A DNA stretch of 64,000 bases from contig OZ022355.1 of assembly GCA_963989245.1 (NCBI GenBank), forward strand, positions 26,888,875-26,952,874, given 5' to 3'. The position numbers and the translations under genes are program-made. Under the pieces are notes generated by a model. The model saw only the letters and a program-made list of their open reading frames with translations. It was not told the origin of the DNA and did not search any database. The DNA is from Nansenia antarctica (taxonomy: Eukaryota > Chordata > Actinopteri > Argentiniformes > Microstomatidae). The first letter of the stretch is position 1. Every line of letters begins with the position of its first letter. Below are positions 11,480 through 21,774 of this stretch, one piece after another.

Positions 11480-11634
11480 CGTCTGCATGTGAGTTTGCGG
11501 ACATCGTGGAGCTCCTGCTGAAGACGGGGGCCGACCCCTCCATCAAGGACCAGGAGGGCTCCCTGCCGGAGGAGGTGACGGAGTCCAGCGCCATCTCCTC
11601 TCTGCTGCACCAATACACCGCCTCCAAGGGATAG
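11480..11634 (+). CDS. acbd6: acbd6 last coding exon (ankyrin C-terminus and stop)
   Basis: The first two bases complete the Ala codon begun at 2803. The exon then encodes 50 residues (SACEFADIVELLLKTGADPS ... ending HQYTASKG) and TAG at 11632-11634. DIVELLLKTGADPS is a textbook ankyrin helix pair, and LPEEVTESS matches the end of vertebrate ACBD6 as I know it. The acceptor is CCCCCCACAG. The exon is GC-rich, unlike the flanking intron. The gene continues upstream of this window, with the N-terminal acyl-CoA-binding domain absent here. An open frame on the opposite strand over the same bases is a shadow. Confidence 0.92.
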
Positions 11635-12200
11635 GACCCGCCCGCCCCCTCCCAGCCCTTTGCCCCCCCCCCCCAGCCCTGCCCCTCACCCTCACACCCC
11701 CACCCCCAGGCTCAACCTCAACCTCACCCTCACGCCCCCCCAGCCCAGCCCCTCACCCTCACGCCCCCCCCCAGCCCCTCACCCTCACACCCCCCCCAGC
11801 CCCAGTACAGCCTCACCATCACCCCACCCACCTCCCCCTCCCCCCTACCCCCTCAACAACCTCCATACCTGGGTCCTACACTATATTTTCTGATATTTTA
11901 GCTGCGCTTGGTTTAGCTCGCCTCCCCGGCACACAAAGGAACTATATTGGAACATAATCCTAGAAGTGCTCATCTCTCTCCGTCTCCTCACCTAGCGTGC
12001 TAGGCTAAATCAAGCGCACCTCCAGTATTTGAGTGAAGAAGAGAGTCCTACCTGGACCCCGGTGTTTGTTCAGCCAGCTGAGTTCTCTCCACCGCGGCCG
12101 GACCTCCCAGTCCCACCCAGCTCCGACTCCCCCCCCGTCACGTCCTAAGGAGTGTACTCATACTATCATTGCTATTAAAGAGTTAAACCAAAACAGCGCT
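11635..12200 (+). other. acbd6: acbd6 3' UTR candidate
   Basis: The sequence directly after the stop is C-rich, with CCCC-TCACCCTCA repeats at 11640-11850. An ATTAAA variant polyadenylation signal at 12174-12179 is the first good candidate, giving a 3' UTR of about 560 nt. The true end is inferred, not shown. Confidence 0.45.
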
Positions 12201-12227
12201 TCTCTATTGTCGTTTATCGAGTCTTCC

Positions 12228-12345
12228 TATTGCACGTGTAGTAGTAGTAGTAGTAGTAGGAGTAGTAGTAATAATAATAATAATAATTTATTAAATTTAT
12301 ATAGCGCTTTTCCAAGGCTCAAAGACGCTGACAATATAGGATACA
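12228..12345 (+). repeat. AGT/AAT microsatellite with dispersed 'tatagcgcttttcc' repeat
   Basis: A (TAG)n/(TAA)n run is followed by TTATATAGCGCTTTTCCAAG and AAAGACGCTGACAATATAGG. The same block recurs at 20560-20630, so it is a dispersed repeat, probably a SINE tail. Confidence 0.7.
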
Positions 12346-12399
12346 CATGGGGAGACACAAAAACAACAAGTAACAACAACAAGTAACATGGAACACAGA

Positions 12400-13280
12400 G
12401 TCAGCGAACGGGGAGGGGGGGGGGGGGGGGTGGTGTAGAGTCCGGTGTTGATGTTGCTGGGAGCCTCGAGGGATGTGGCGGCGGCAGCGGAGAATGCCTG
12501 CCTTGGTGGCAGCAGCAGCAGTGAGGCGATGGTTGTGGTTCAGTGAGTGTAGGTGAGACGAGAGAAGGGCAGGGGGAGGTGGGGGGCAGGTGAGATGGCC
12601 GGGAGTCCAGGGCAAGACGACAGGCAGTGGACCAGAGCGACAGCGCGTTGCCGCCGTTGCCGTTGTCATCTGTATTGCCAGCCTGGGACCGAACCCGCGC
12701 GGCCGGCCAGCCTAGCCGTGCCATGCCAGCGACCAAATCGCGCAGCAGTGAGTGAAGGCTGGGAAGGACCGACACTCACCTGCGGAGATGGCAACCCCCG
12801 AACCGGGGAGGGAGTGGTGGCTACCTCCCGGGACGAGGGTAATAGCACAGCACGGCCAGGCCAGCGATGTCTGCGAGCGGCGCGCAGCGGGTCGGTCGGC
12901 AACACAGACCTGGGGGACAGGAACGGTGAGGCGGTGAGTACTGCAGTCCGGTAGTGAAGGCGGTGAGTACTGCAGTCCGGTAGTGAAGGCGGTGAGTATT
13001 GCAGTCCGGTAGTGAAGGCGGTGAGTATTGCAGTCCGGTAGTGAAGGCGGTGAGAGGCGGGAGATGGCGGGGGGGAAGGCAGCGGAGGTCGGCGGGACAG
13101 GATACAAAAAGGATAAGACAGGATACAAAAAGACAGGACAGGATACAAAAAGACAGGATACAAAAAGACAGGAGACAGGACCGGGAAACAGAAGCGGCAG
13201 TCACAACGCGGACGCCAGCGTGCTCTGAACCCGGAAAAACAACTACGGGAAACGCAACAGGACAAACAGGACAAGATGCA
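12400..13280. repeat. GC-rich non-coding stretch with two small minisatellites
   Basis: A 29-bp unit (GGTGAGTATTGCAGTCCGGT-AGTGAAGGC) occurs about four times at 12928-13052. A GACAGGATACAAAAA unit occurs about five times at 13098-13172. The remainder is GC-rich with CAG runs near 12510. Open frames on both strands have no recognisable domain and no splice context. Confidence 0.75.
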
Positions 13281-13289
13281 ATCACTGTA

Positions 13290-13313
13290 CTACTGTAGTA
13301 GGAGTACTAGTAG

Positions 13314-13367
<54 letters not shown>

Positions 13368-13378
13368 TAACAGTAGTG

Positions 13379-13429
<51 letters not shown>

Positions 13430-13437
13430 ATAGTAGC

Positions 13438-13526
<89 letters not shown>

Positions 13527-13655
13527 TAGTAGTAGTAGTGGTAGTAGTGGTAGTAATAGTAGTGGTAGTGGTAATAGTAGTAGTAGTGGTAGTAATAGTA
13601 GTAGTAGTAGTAGTAGTAATGGTAGTGATAGTAGTAGTAGTAGTAGTAGTAGTGA

Positions 13656-13711
<56 letters not shown>

Positions 13712-13712
13712 A

Positions 13713-13784
<72 letters not shown>

Positions 13785-13841
13785 TAATAGTAGTAGTAGT
13801 AGTAGTGGTAGTAATAGTAGTAGTAGTAGTAGTAGTAGTGA

Positions 13842-13915
<74 letters not shown>

Positions 13916-13916
13916 A

Positions 13917-13988
<72 letters not shown>

Positions 13989-14126
13989 TAATAGTAGTAG
14001 TAGTAGTAGTGGTAGTAATAGTAGTAGTAGTAGTAGTAGTAGTGATAGTAGTAGTAGTAGTAGTGGTAGTAATAGTAGTAGTAGTAGTAGTGGTAGTGAT
14101 AGTAGTAGTAGTAGTAGTAGTAGTGA

Positions 14127-14170
<44 letters not shown>

Positions 14171-14331
14171 ATAGTAGTAGTAGTAGTAGTAATAGTGGTA
14201 GTGATAGTAGTAGTAGTAGTAGTGATAGTAGTAGTAGTGGTAGTAGTAGTGGTAGTAATAGTAGTAGTAGTAGTAGTGATAGTAGTAGTAGTGGTAGTAA
14301 TAGTAGTAGTAGTAGTAGTAGTTGTAGTAAT
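13290..14331. repeat. 1.04-kb (AGT)n trinucleotide array
   Basis: Nearly continuous AGT repeats carry scattered single-base variants (GGT, AAT, GAT, one TGT). The variant positions form blocks that recur, for example 13785-13860 and 13980-14060, so the array seems to have grown partly by duplication of longer blocks. It reads as poly-Ser, poly-Val or poly-Tyr in different frames, which are artefacts. Confidence 0.95.
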
Positions 14332-15190
14332 TTATTTCAGTTCCTTTTTTGTGTATGAACATAGAAAATACATATCAATAAGGCATTCAATTATGTTATA
14401 ATGTTTTTCCGGGTAAAAGAAAAACATTTTATTATTACATTTGTAGATTTATTTATTCAGAATTTGAGTTGGTGAAATGGAGGAATTAAGGTATTTGATC
14501 TCTATAGTACGTCAGAGATTGTTCATGTTATTTTTGGAGATGTCAGCGTTACGATTGCTAACAAAAGAGAATCAGAGTGGTAGATAAGTAAATAAACAGT
14601 CAATTACTATATGCCAGGCAAAATCAAAGCACATTCACCATTTGTTAACCCACACAACCTCACACACTCACACACTCTCACACACACACACACACACACA
14701 CACAGTCCCCTATTATAACTAGAGCTGGCCACGCCCTGTCCCCTTTCACCCCAGCCAACTTTTGTTAGCGATCATAAAGGTGACGTCTGTCTGCCAAGAC
14801 CCTGAGTGTCTCCAGTTACGTTCACATTCTGCAGTTTGTGATGGACGAACGTTCGTAGCGTATTATGTCACTTCAGATGTATCTGGATATTCTCCAAATA
14901 GCAAACACATGGGCTGCTTACACATCTGCTTTAGTTGTCCCAAAGCCCCTCAGACCAGCCTCCCCATCCTCCCCCCCACCCCAGCCCAAATCTGTCTCTC
15001 CTCTCCTAACCAACGGCTTGATAAAGAAGCTAATGCACATTTGAACAAACAACAGGGACACTATAATCTCTCCCTCTCTAAATCCACCTCAACGTACACC
15101 ATTAAATAACAGCCACGGAAACATCCGGCTAACAGCTGCAACTCAGACAGATGGGCTCAGGACACATAACAGGGTCCAGACGCTATATAG
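14332..15190. other. Non-coding sequence, one CA microsatellite
   Basis: AT-rich single-copy DNA with a (CA)n run at about 14664-14704. No gene, RNA or transposon end is recognised. Confidence 0.5.
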
Positions 15191-15221
15191 CTATGTGTAT
15201 GTTTATATATATATATATATA

Positions 15222-15406
15222 TGTTACGGTACATGTGGGAATACGGTACATGTGGGAAAACTAGGGTTAGGGTTAGGTGCTACGTCGACTTGGTACATGC
15301 TGGCATGTCTAACCCCAACCCTAATCCTAATCCTAACCCTAACCCTAACCGTAGCACCCTAGCACCTAACCCTAACCCTAGTTTAGCGTATTCCCACATG
15401 TACCGT

Positions 15407-15410
<4 letters not shown>
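15222..15410. mobile_element. Palindromic element with telomere-type repeats in its loop
   Basis: The ends are TGTTACGGTACATGTGGGAA and TTCCCACATGTACCGTAACA, so they are perfect inverted repeats, set in a TA-rich target. Inside are TTAGGG units near the left arm (15261-15278) and CCTAAC units near the right (15308-15380). No coding capacity. A TA tract of about 50 bp (15411-15462) follows. Confidence 0.8.
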
Positions 15411-15463
<53 letters not shown>

Positions 15464-15526
15464 TGTATATACCCAGACAGCTAGATAGAGTGTAACATCT
15501 TGTACCCACATGCCAAGACCTATACC

Positions 15527-16462
15527 CTATCTATACCTAGAGAGAATCTATAGCTAGAATATCTGTACCTGGAGAGAATTCATAACTACAATATCTATAC
15601 CTAGAGAGAGTCTATAGCCAGAATATTTATACCCAGAAGGTGTCTATAGCTAGAATATATATACAGTACCAAGATAGTCTATAGCTAGAATAACTATACC
15701 TACAGTAGAGAGAATCTATAGCTAGAATATCTATACCTAGAGATACCTAGAGTCTATAGCTAGAATATTTATTTAACGTATTGTACCCACATGCCAAGAC
15801 CTATATCCTAGCTATTATTGATACTCAGGCAGTGTCTAGTCTTGTGTAGTTATTACATCTATACTCAGACTGTCTCTGAGTATAGATGTAATAACTAAAT
15901 CCAGAGAGAGTCTATAGCTAGGATATACACTCACTGAACACTTTATTAGGAACACCTGTACACCTTCTCATTCATTCAGGTGGTGTAATGGTGTGGGGGA
16001 GGTTTTCTTGGCACACTTTGACTAATAGCCATCAATCATGGCTTGAATGCCACAGCCTATTTGAGTATGGTTGCTGACCATGGCCACAATCTACCCATTT
16101 TCTAATGGCTACTTTCAGCATGATAATGCACCCTGTCATAAAGCAAAAGTCGTCTCAAACTGGTTTCATGAACATGACAATGAGTTCAGTGTTCTTCAGT
16201 GATGTCACCGGATCTGAATCCAATAGAACACCTTTGGGAGAACGGGAGATTCACAGCTTGAAAGTGCATCCGAACAATCTGCAGGAATTGCGTGATGCAA
16301 TCATGTCATCATGGACCAGAATCTCAAAGGAATGTTTCCAACATATTGTGGAATATATATACCAAAATAGTCTATAGCTAGTATATCTATACCTGGAGTG
16401 TCTGTAGCTAGAATATCTATACCTGGAGAGTCTATACCTGGTATCTATACCCAGAGGGAGTC
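15527..16462. repeat. About 32-bp minisatellite, interrupted by a Tc1 remnant
   Basis: Units contain CTATACCTAGAGAGA and TCTATAGCTAGAATAT. They occupy 15527-15935 and resume at 16363-16462, with a Tc1-like remnant between. The units are diverged (10-20% by eye), so the array is old. Confidence 0.8.
15937..16362 (+). pseudogene. Tc1/mariner transposase remnant
   Basis: The left end CACTGAACACTTTATTAGGA resembles the terminal repeat of a common fish/amphibian Tc1-like element. Downstream, fragments in shifting frames match a Tc1 transposase C-terminal half: HDNAPCHK-like sequence near 16120, a PDLNPIEHLW-like block near 16205-16240, and VHPNNLQELRDAIMSSW to KECFQHIVE near 16262-16352. The DDE catalytic core is frameshifted and its N-terminal domains are missing, so it is dead. 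It sits inside the 32-bp minisatellite. Confidence 0.82.
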
Positions 16463-16489
16463 TGCCTGACCCTCTCCTCATTAAGTATT

Positions 16490-16660
16490 CCCTCCACAGC
16501 CCAGCAAGCCAGTATCCTGCACGCTGCCTGTGTCTTCCTCTAAAGTCCTCTCCTACGTCCTGATTGGCTAGCCGGGGGCGGCGCGGGGGACGCTCAGCGC
16601 GACGCGGGCGGGGATGTCTGCACAACTGTGACACTAAGCCCATTATGCTTCCATTATGGC
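16490..16660. other. GC-rich single-copy block
   Basis: Contains GATTGGCTAG and GGGGGCGGCGCGGGGGACG (a CCAAT-like box and GC boxes), then CATTATGCTTCCATTATGG. It is non-repetitive and bounded by repeats. It may be regulatory, but only composition supports that. Confidence 0.25.
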
Positions 16661-16795
16661 CCCTCTCTCCTCTCTCCTCTCTCCTCTCCCTCTCTCTCTC
16701 CCTCTCTCCTCTCTTCTCTCTTCTCTCCCTCTCTCTCTCCCTCTCTCCTCTCTTCTCTCCCTCTCTCCCTGAGCTCCTCTCGTCTCCTGATGCTG

Positions 16796-16849
<54 letters not shown>

Positions 16850-17130
16850 CGCTCCGGGCCCCACCACGCCCCATACGGCTCAGAACCGTTCTCTTACTTT
16901 AACGTTTATGCGTCGCTACAAGTACCCCTCTCTCTCCCGGGTCTCGCTGGGTCCCTCTAACAGCATTAGGGGACAGATGGCCACGGTCTGTTACTGGCAT
17001 GAGCCAGTCCGAGCACTCTCCCTCTCCCTCTCTCTTTCCCTCTCTATCTCTCTCCCTCCTCCCCCCCTCTCTCTCTCTCTCACCACCCCCTCTCCCCCTC
17101 TCCCTCTCTCCCCCAGAGGGCTAAAAGCAG
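16661..17130. repeat. CT-rich microsatellites
   Basis: CTCTC tracts lie at 16661-16850 and 17018-17115. Between them (16930-17000) is single-copy sequence including CAGCATTAGGGGACAGATGG. Open frames (poly-Ser/Leu, poly-Arg/Glu) are artefacts. Confidence 0.9.
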
Positions 17131-17855
17131 TGCCACGTCGCTGCTCTGGCCAGCGGTTAATGCAATCCTTTGGTCTCCTCCGCCAGTAGCAGGGCGGCGG
17201 CGGTGGATTTCAACAGTAAGCAGAAAGCCTCTCTGCCGGGGGAGTGATGCAGCCCGCTAATACAGCCAGGCCCTCCGTCCCCCCCTTCCCTCCCTTCCCC
17301 CCCCTTGGCTCTGTGTCCAAAGCTGTATGTTTAGTTCTTGATGAACAAGCATTCTAGTTTACTGCCACTCAAGTGCGGTAGAGAGAGACGGGAGACAGCA
17401 CTGCTAGTGGAGTGTGTGTGGGCGAGGGTTTCCAAACTTTTTTTTTGTCTCAGACCCAAGAAGACCCAGACATCAATAATTTCCTGTGATCCCCTCAAAA
17501 ATTGCGGGCTAGGGATTGCAGGCTATGCCAACACATAATAATGACATCCAAGTGTATCCTTATAGCCTAAAAGATGCTCTAAATTGGTTAGTCAAAAGTC
17601 TTATTTAACAAATCATTGAGGTTGGTTTGATTCGAGAGCGTAGGTTTGCATATGGACGGTAGGGACATGTCTCTACCGATATTTGAGCAAACTAGTCCGC
17701 GTCATCTATGGAGTGAAGTCATATTAGATCATATAGTTGTTGTGTCCAATCCTATGCCCGACCCCAAGTCTAGGAACTGCTGGTCTATGATACGTATATC
17801 TTATATAACACTATGCGCCTGCCCATCCATTCATCCCAATTCTCTGTTACCTAAC
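17131..17855. other. Non-coding sequence, nothing recognised
   Basis: Mixed-composition single-copy DNA with a C-rich run at 17278-17304. No exon, repeat family or RNA gene is identified. Confidence 0.4.
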
Positions 17856-18122
17856 TAAATGGACTGCACTTATATAGCGCCTTTATCCAAAGCGCTTTAC
17901 AACGGCCTCTCATTTACCCATTCACACACACATTCACACACCAATGGCAGCAAGCTACCATGCAAGGCGCCGGCCTGCTCACTGGGAGCAATTTGGGGTT
18001 CAGTGTCTTGCCCAAGGACACTTTGACATGTGGCCAGCCGGGGCTCGAACCGCCGATCTGCGAACCTGCAACCTTGATCGTTAGACGGCGGCTCTACCTC
18101 CTGTGCCACAGCCGCCGCCCCA
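17856..18122 (-). mobile_element. tRNA-derived SINE, family A copy 2
   Basis: Reverse-orientation copy of the SINE at 474-718. The tail (CTTTATCCAAAGCGCTTTAC) is at the left, the body (GTGTCTTGCCCAAGGACAC) in the middle, and the tRNA-like head (GCTCTACCTCCTGTGCCACA) at the right. An overlapping minus-strand open frame is part of the SINE, not a gene. Confidence 0.88.
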
Positions 18123-18179
18123 CTAGCCCTCCAGCTGTGGCATATCGGGCTCTGAGGCGGGATTATTGCTAGATAAAAC

Positions 18180-18900
18180 TTAAAACACTACCCCACCGTG
18201 ACATTGAAATATAGTCGGCATTGGCAATTTGGGTCATTGACGGTCTCGGTTCTTTAAAAGTAACTATCCCCCCTCTTATGATTATGCAAATGAAGGTTAT
18301 CTCATTTCCTCTCCAACGACCCTCCAGTGGAAAAGGCCTTGTTTCAATTAAAACAGCGAACAACCTTGACGTCGTCACTGAGGTCCCCCTGAGCGACTCT
18401 CACCCCCCCTCTCTCCGAGACAGGTCGTCACGGCGACTGCTGGTCAACGAGGAATGGAAGTGGTCATCATTTCCCGAACCGGAAAATATCTATTTCCATG
18501 ATCATTTATTCTTATGTCCCTTCCCAACCACAGTAACACAGAATTGTTGCCCTCTGGGAAGTTTGTAATAAAAGCCTGCCGGTCGATGATAATGGCATTT
18601 GTGCTTGTGTTTGTCATCTTTGCAAAAGCAACAGTGCAGGAATTTCCCCCAGATTTATTTGTTTCCTAGTGCTGTGTAAGTGCCGTGTAAATTATCTCGA
18701 CTGTCTTTGTGCCTCTTCATCTTGGTAAGGAGAGCTTATTACAGCCTATCCATTAAGGCCCACTGGCTGGCCTAATCAATGCCTGAATAAAATCAGCTTG
18801 TTTCATGGCGTTTTATGCAAACGTGCACGCTCGCTCTCAGCCTCGCCGGAACTCTGCTTCCTTACACAACAGGAACGGCTAAAACACTCAAATCGATACT
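18180..18900. promoter_or_regulatory. Single-copy block, possible conserved non-coding element
   Basis: About 700 bp free of repeats in a very repeat-rich region. It holds homeodomain/POU-like motifs (TTATTACAG, CCTAATCAATGCC, GGCGTTTTATGCAAA) and has no coding signal. It lies between acbd6 and lhx4, where regulatory elements of a developmental gene are often found. Conservation is not shown; this is inference from composition only. Confidence 0.25.
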
Positions 18901-18965
18901 ACTTTAGGTTTAGAAGACACCCTTATAGGCCCCTTCTGCTTTGCCTCTGAGAAATGGTAGGCGTA

Positions 18966-19499
18966 GGCCTGGACTACACGTATATGGATATTTTTCTAAA
19001 CGCTATTTTTTTGTACAATTGGGCCTCTCAACCAAAGTGAAGAATAAAAAAATATCCGATTGAGTGGATCAGTGTGGTTATGTTAAACAGAGCTGGTGTT
19101 GATGCAATGACGTCAAGTGTCAAGCCGTTCACACTTGCGCATTGAAGCAAAACGGTTGTCAACAGCAACAATGGCTCAACTTCATGGTTGGTCCACACAA
19201 AATAATCAGTTTTTGCTTTCTTCTTGGTCGCCATAACTTGCTTTTCTGTCTGTTTTGTACTTTTTTTTTCTGTCTGTTTCAAAGAGTTTGGTCTGTTTAC
19301 GTTTTGAGTCACTGCCGCCGTTTGATTACAACTGACTGCGCATGCCCATAACGTTCTTCTACGGTATTTGACAGATCGTGTTCGGTTTTGGCTTTTCGTA
19401 TGGACAGAGATATTTTTGTGGTGTGGACAGAGTTTTTTTTTTAAAACGAGGACGAAAATATCTGCTTAAAAAAATATCCATATACGTGTAGTCCAGGCC
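18966..19499. mobile_element. DNA transposon-like element with terminal inverted repeats
   Basis: The left end GGCCTGGACTACACGTATAT and the right end ATATACGTGTAGTCCAGGCC are perfect 20-bp inverted repeats, and the homology continues inward (GGATATTTTT). The length is about 534 bp with no coding capacity. Target-site duplication is unclear (GTA left, TTA right). The superfamily is not assigned. Confidence 0.78.
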
Positions 19500-19906
19500 T
19501 TAGCCTGTACAGTATATGCATTTTGTTTACATTTGATTAGTGTCATCCATGGCACTCTAAAATGTTGACAATGTGGGTGACTTTATTGACCCTCGTCACT
19601 AAACGAGTGATGCAGGATATAAAACCTTTAGTCTGGTCCTCCATAGTCTGTTGACAGTAACACTGTGTTTGTGAGCCATAGTCACATCTCCCACATCTAA
19701 TCTACTCTCTCTATCTATGTATCCTGTCTGAGCACCACAACCCAGCATATTTATCCATATTTCACAAAAGCAGTTTACAATTAGTTAACAGTGCGGGGAT
19801 TAGTGAAAGATTTGACTGTGCAAAACTGCAATCTGGTGCAGGTCTTTAGCTGCAGCAGAGGATCAGGGTTCTCAGCAGCCCAACAGATGTGCTGCTTCTG
19901 GCCCTG

Positions 19907-19973
<67 letters not shown>

Positions 19974-20138
19974 GGCTGGGTGGAGGGGACAAACAAACAC
20001 TACTAGCCCATGGAGAACAGAGGCTCGGACACCAGCATCCATCACTTGTAGTCGTCCACCCGTCTGTCTGTCTGTCTGACTGTGATGAATTACAGTCTAT
20101 ATGATTAACATTCCAATAGATTATTGACAGTCTATAGG
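19500..20138. other. Non-coding sequence with a (CT)n tract
   Basis: (CT)n occupies 19911-19971. The remaining sequence is single-copy with no gene signal. Confidence 0.6.
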
Positions 20139-20814
20139 TAGGGATGGGACTCGAGAACAGGTTCCAGTTGAGAACCGCTAACAAATGTTTTCGATGAATC
20201 GGTATCAATAACATCCGAGGATGCTGGCATGTTTTGCGCACGCGCTGAGAGTTGTGCGTTGCAAAAACTTGTAATATGCAAATGTTAAAACATCTTTCGA
20301 TACAACATGGGATAAAATTACAGGCATGCTATGTTTTTGACACGCTAGGCACAACTTTGGTTGATGTGATGTGGGTTTGTTTGCTAAACTAGCCAACTCG
20401 GTAACATTAGCGCAGTGAATTACAGTGAAATTAGCATGCTGGAATGCTAGAGTTGACATCGGTATCTGTGCGATATTGGTCCAGAATGCAGAAAAAAAAT
20501 CTGTTAAGTCGTAACGTGTTTCCGGGTCCAATGTTGGCTGAGGCGCTCTCTTTGAAATGCCAGTAATAATAATAATTCATTATATTTGTATAGCGCTTTT
20601 CCGAGGCCTAAAGACGCTGACAATATGGGAAAAACAGGAAAGTGCTGTGTCCCTTGTTGTATGAATAGATCAGAGTCTAAAAAACGATTGAACTGTCATT
20701 CTACCGCTGTAGTACACTGGTACTCTGGTGCGGGGAATTTTTAATTTGGACCCGGAAATTGCTTAACAACAGACTTAACAACGGCTCCGATCTGGAGTGT
20801 CACTCACGTGATGA
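20139..20814. other. hAT-like end and dispersed repeat fragments
   Basis: TAGGGATGGGACTCGAGAAC at 20139 looks like a hAT terminus, but no matching right end or 8-bp duplication was found. At 20560-20640 lies the dispersed TATAGCGCTTTTCCGAGG repeat also seen at 12300. No gene is seen. Confidence 0.4.
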
Positions 20815-20819
20815 CAATA

Positions 20820-21030
20820 TGTGATGTCCGGACTGGACTTGTAAGTAATAATAGTAGATAGAGAACGTGGTCCATCAAACGCAGGTTTATTCTGGCAGCA
20901 TGAGTATAGCAGCAAACTACTCAACATAACTTCTCAGCATGAATGAGTATGGCAGCCAACTACCCAGCATACACTTCAACTTCCTCCTTAGTCTAACACG
21001 TGATTCCGTCTTAAAGGGCAGGACACAACA
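20820..21030 (-). repeat. 3' LTR of the retrotransposon (element sense minus)
   Basis: 211 bp, TG...CA bounded, apparently identical to the other LTR. It carries an internal near-repeat (GCATGAGTATAGCAGC and GAATGAGTATGGCAGC). In element sense it should contain promoter and polyadenylation signals; AATAAA is present as its complement TTTATT at about 20887. Confidence 0.92.
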
Positions 21031-21293
21031 TTTCCCCCTTTCTGGAAAAGAGTTACTTGTACTAACAACAAGGCAAGCAAAAAAAATGAAATGGTAGATT
21101 CAGCATGTATAAACAAAACAATATCACATTACCCAATCAATATCACATAAGGAAACTTAAATATTATTAATCTAGGTAATGACAGTCTAATACAATAACA
21201 ATAGACCAAAGTAGTGCAAACAGTATAAGTGCAACAATCCCCATACAACAGGAATACAATTCAACAACTGTCAGTGACCCATTATTAGGCTAT

Positions 21294-21725
21294 TCAAGAG
21301 ACATAGTCCTTTAGCCATCCAGACCTCTGGATATTACGTCTAGGCCTGGGTGAATGATCAACCACAGGCTCTACAGTGTCTCCGTCTGTGGTTGCGGCAG
21401 TGTCTGGGAAAGCAGTGAGATGAGAGGCATTCCAAGTCTTTCCATCACTCAGAATGTATGTGCTGTCCCCCACCTTCTTGCTTATGGTGAGAGGATCACT
21501 GTACCTTCTGTGACCTTTCATCACATGCAGAGGATTCTTAACCCGCACTTTGTCCCCTTTTTGAAAAGCAGGAGGACGTGCACCACGTTTGGCATCAGTG
21601 TAGGCCTTCATCTTGCGCTGTCGTTCACTGACTCTGTGGCGAATGTTCATCGTCGCCGGAGTACACTCAGGAGCAGTAGCAGTAGCAGTAGCAGTAGCAG
21701 TAGCGGTAGCAGTAGTAGTAGTAAC

Positions 21726-21774
<49 letters not shown>

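Noticed and set aside
13276..14401. Poly-Ser, poly-Val and poly-Tyr proteins
   Set aside because: Translations of the (AGT)n array in different frames and strands. No gene context.
16105..16377. A 90-residue host protein
   Set aside because: The peptide is a frameshifted piece of a Tc1 transposase.
20620..20760. THAP-like or other small zinc-binding gene (ATG at about 20627, Cys-rich start)
   Set aside because: The frame is short, stops early and overlaps a dispersed repeat. No splice or domain support.
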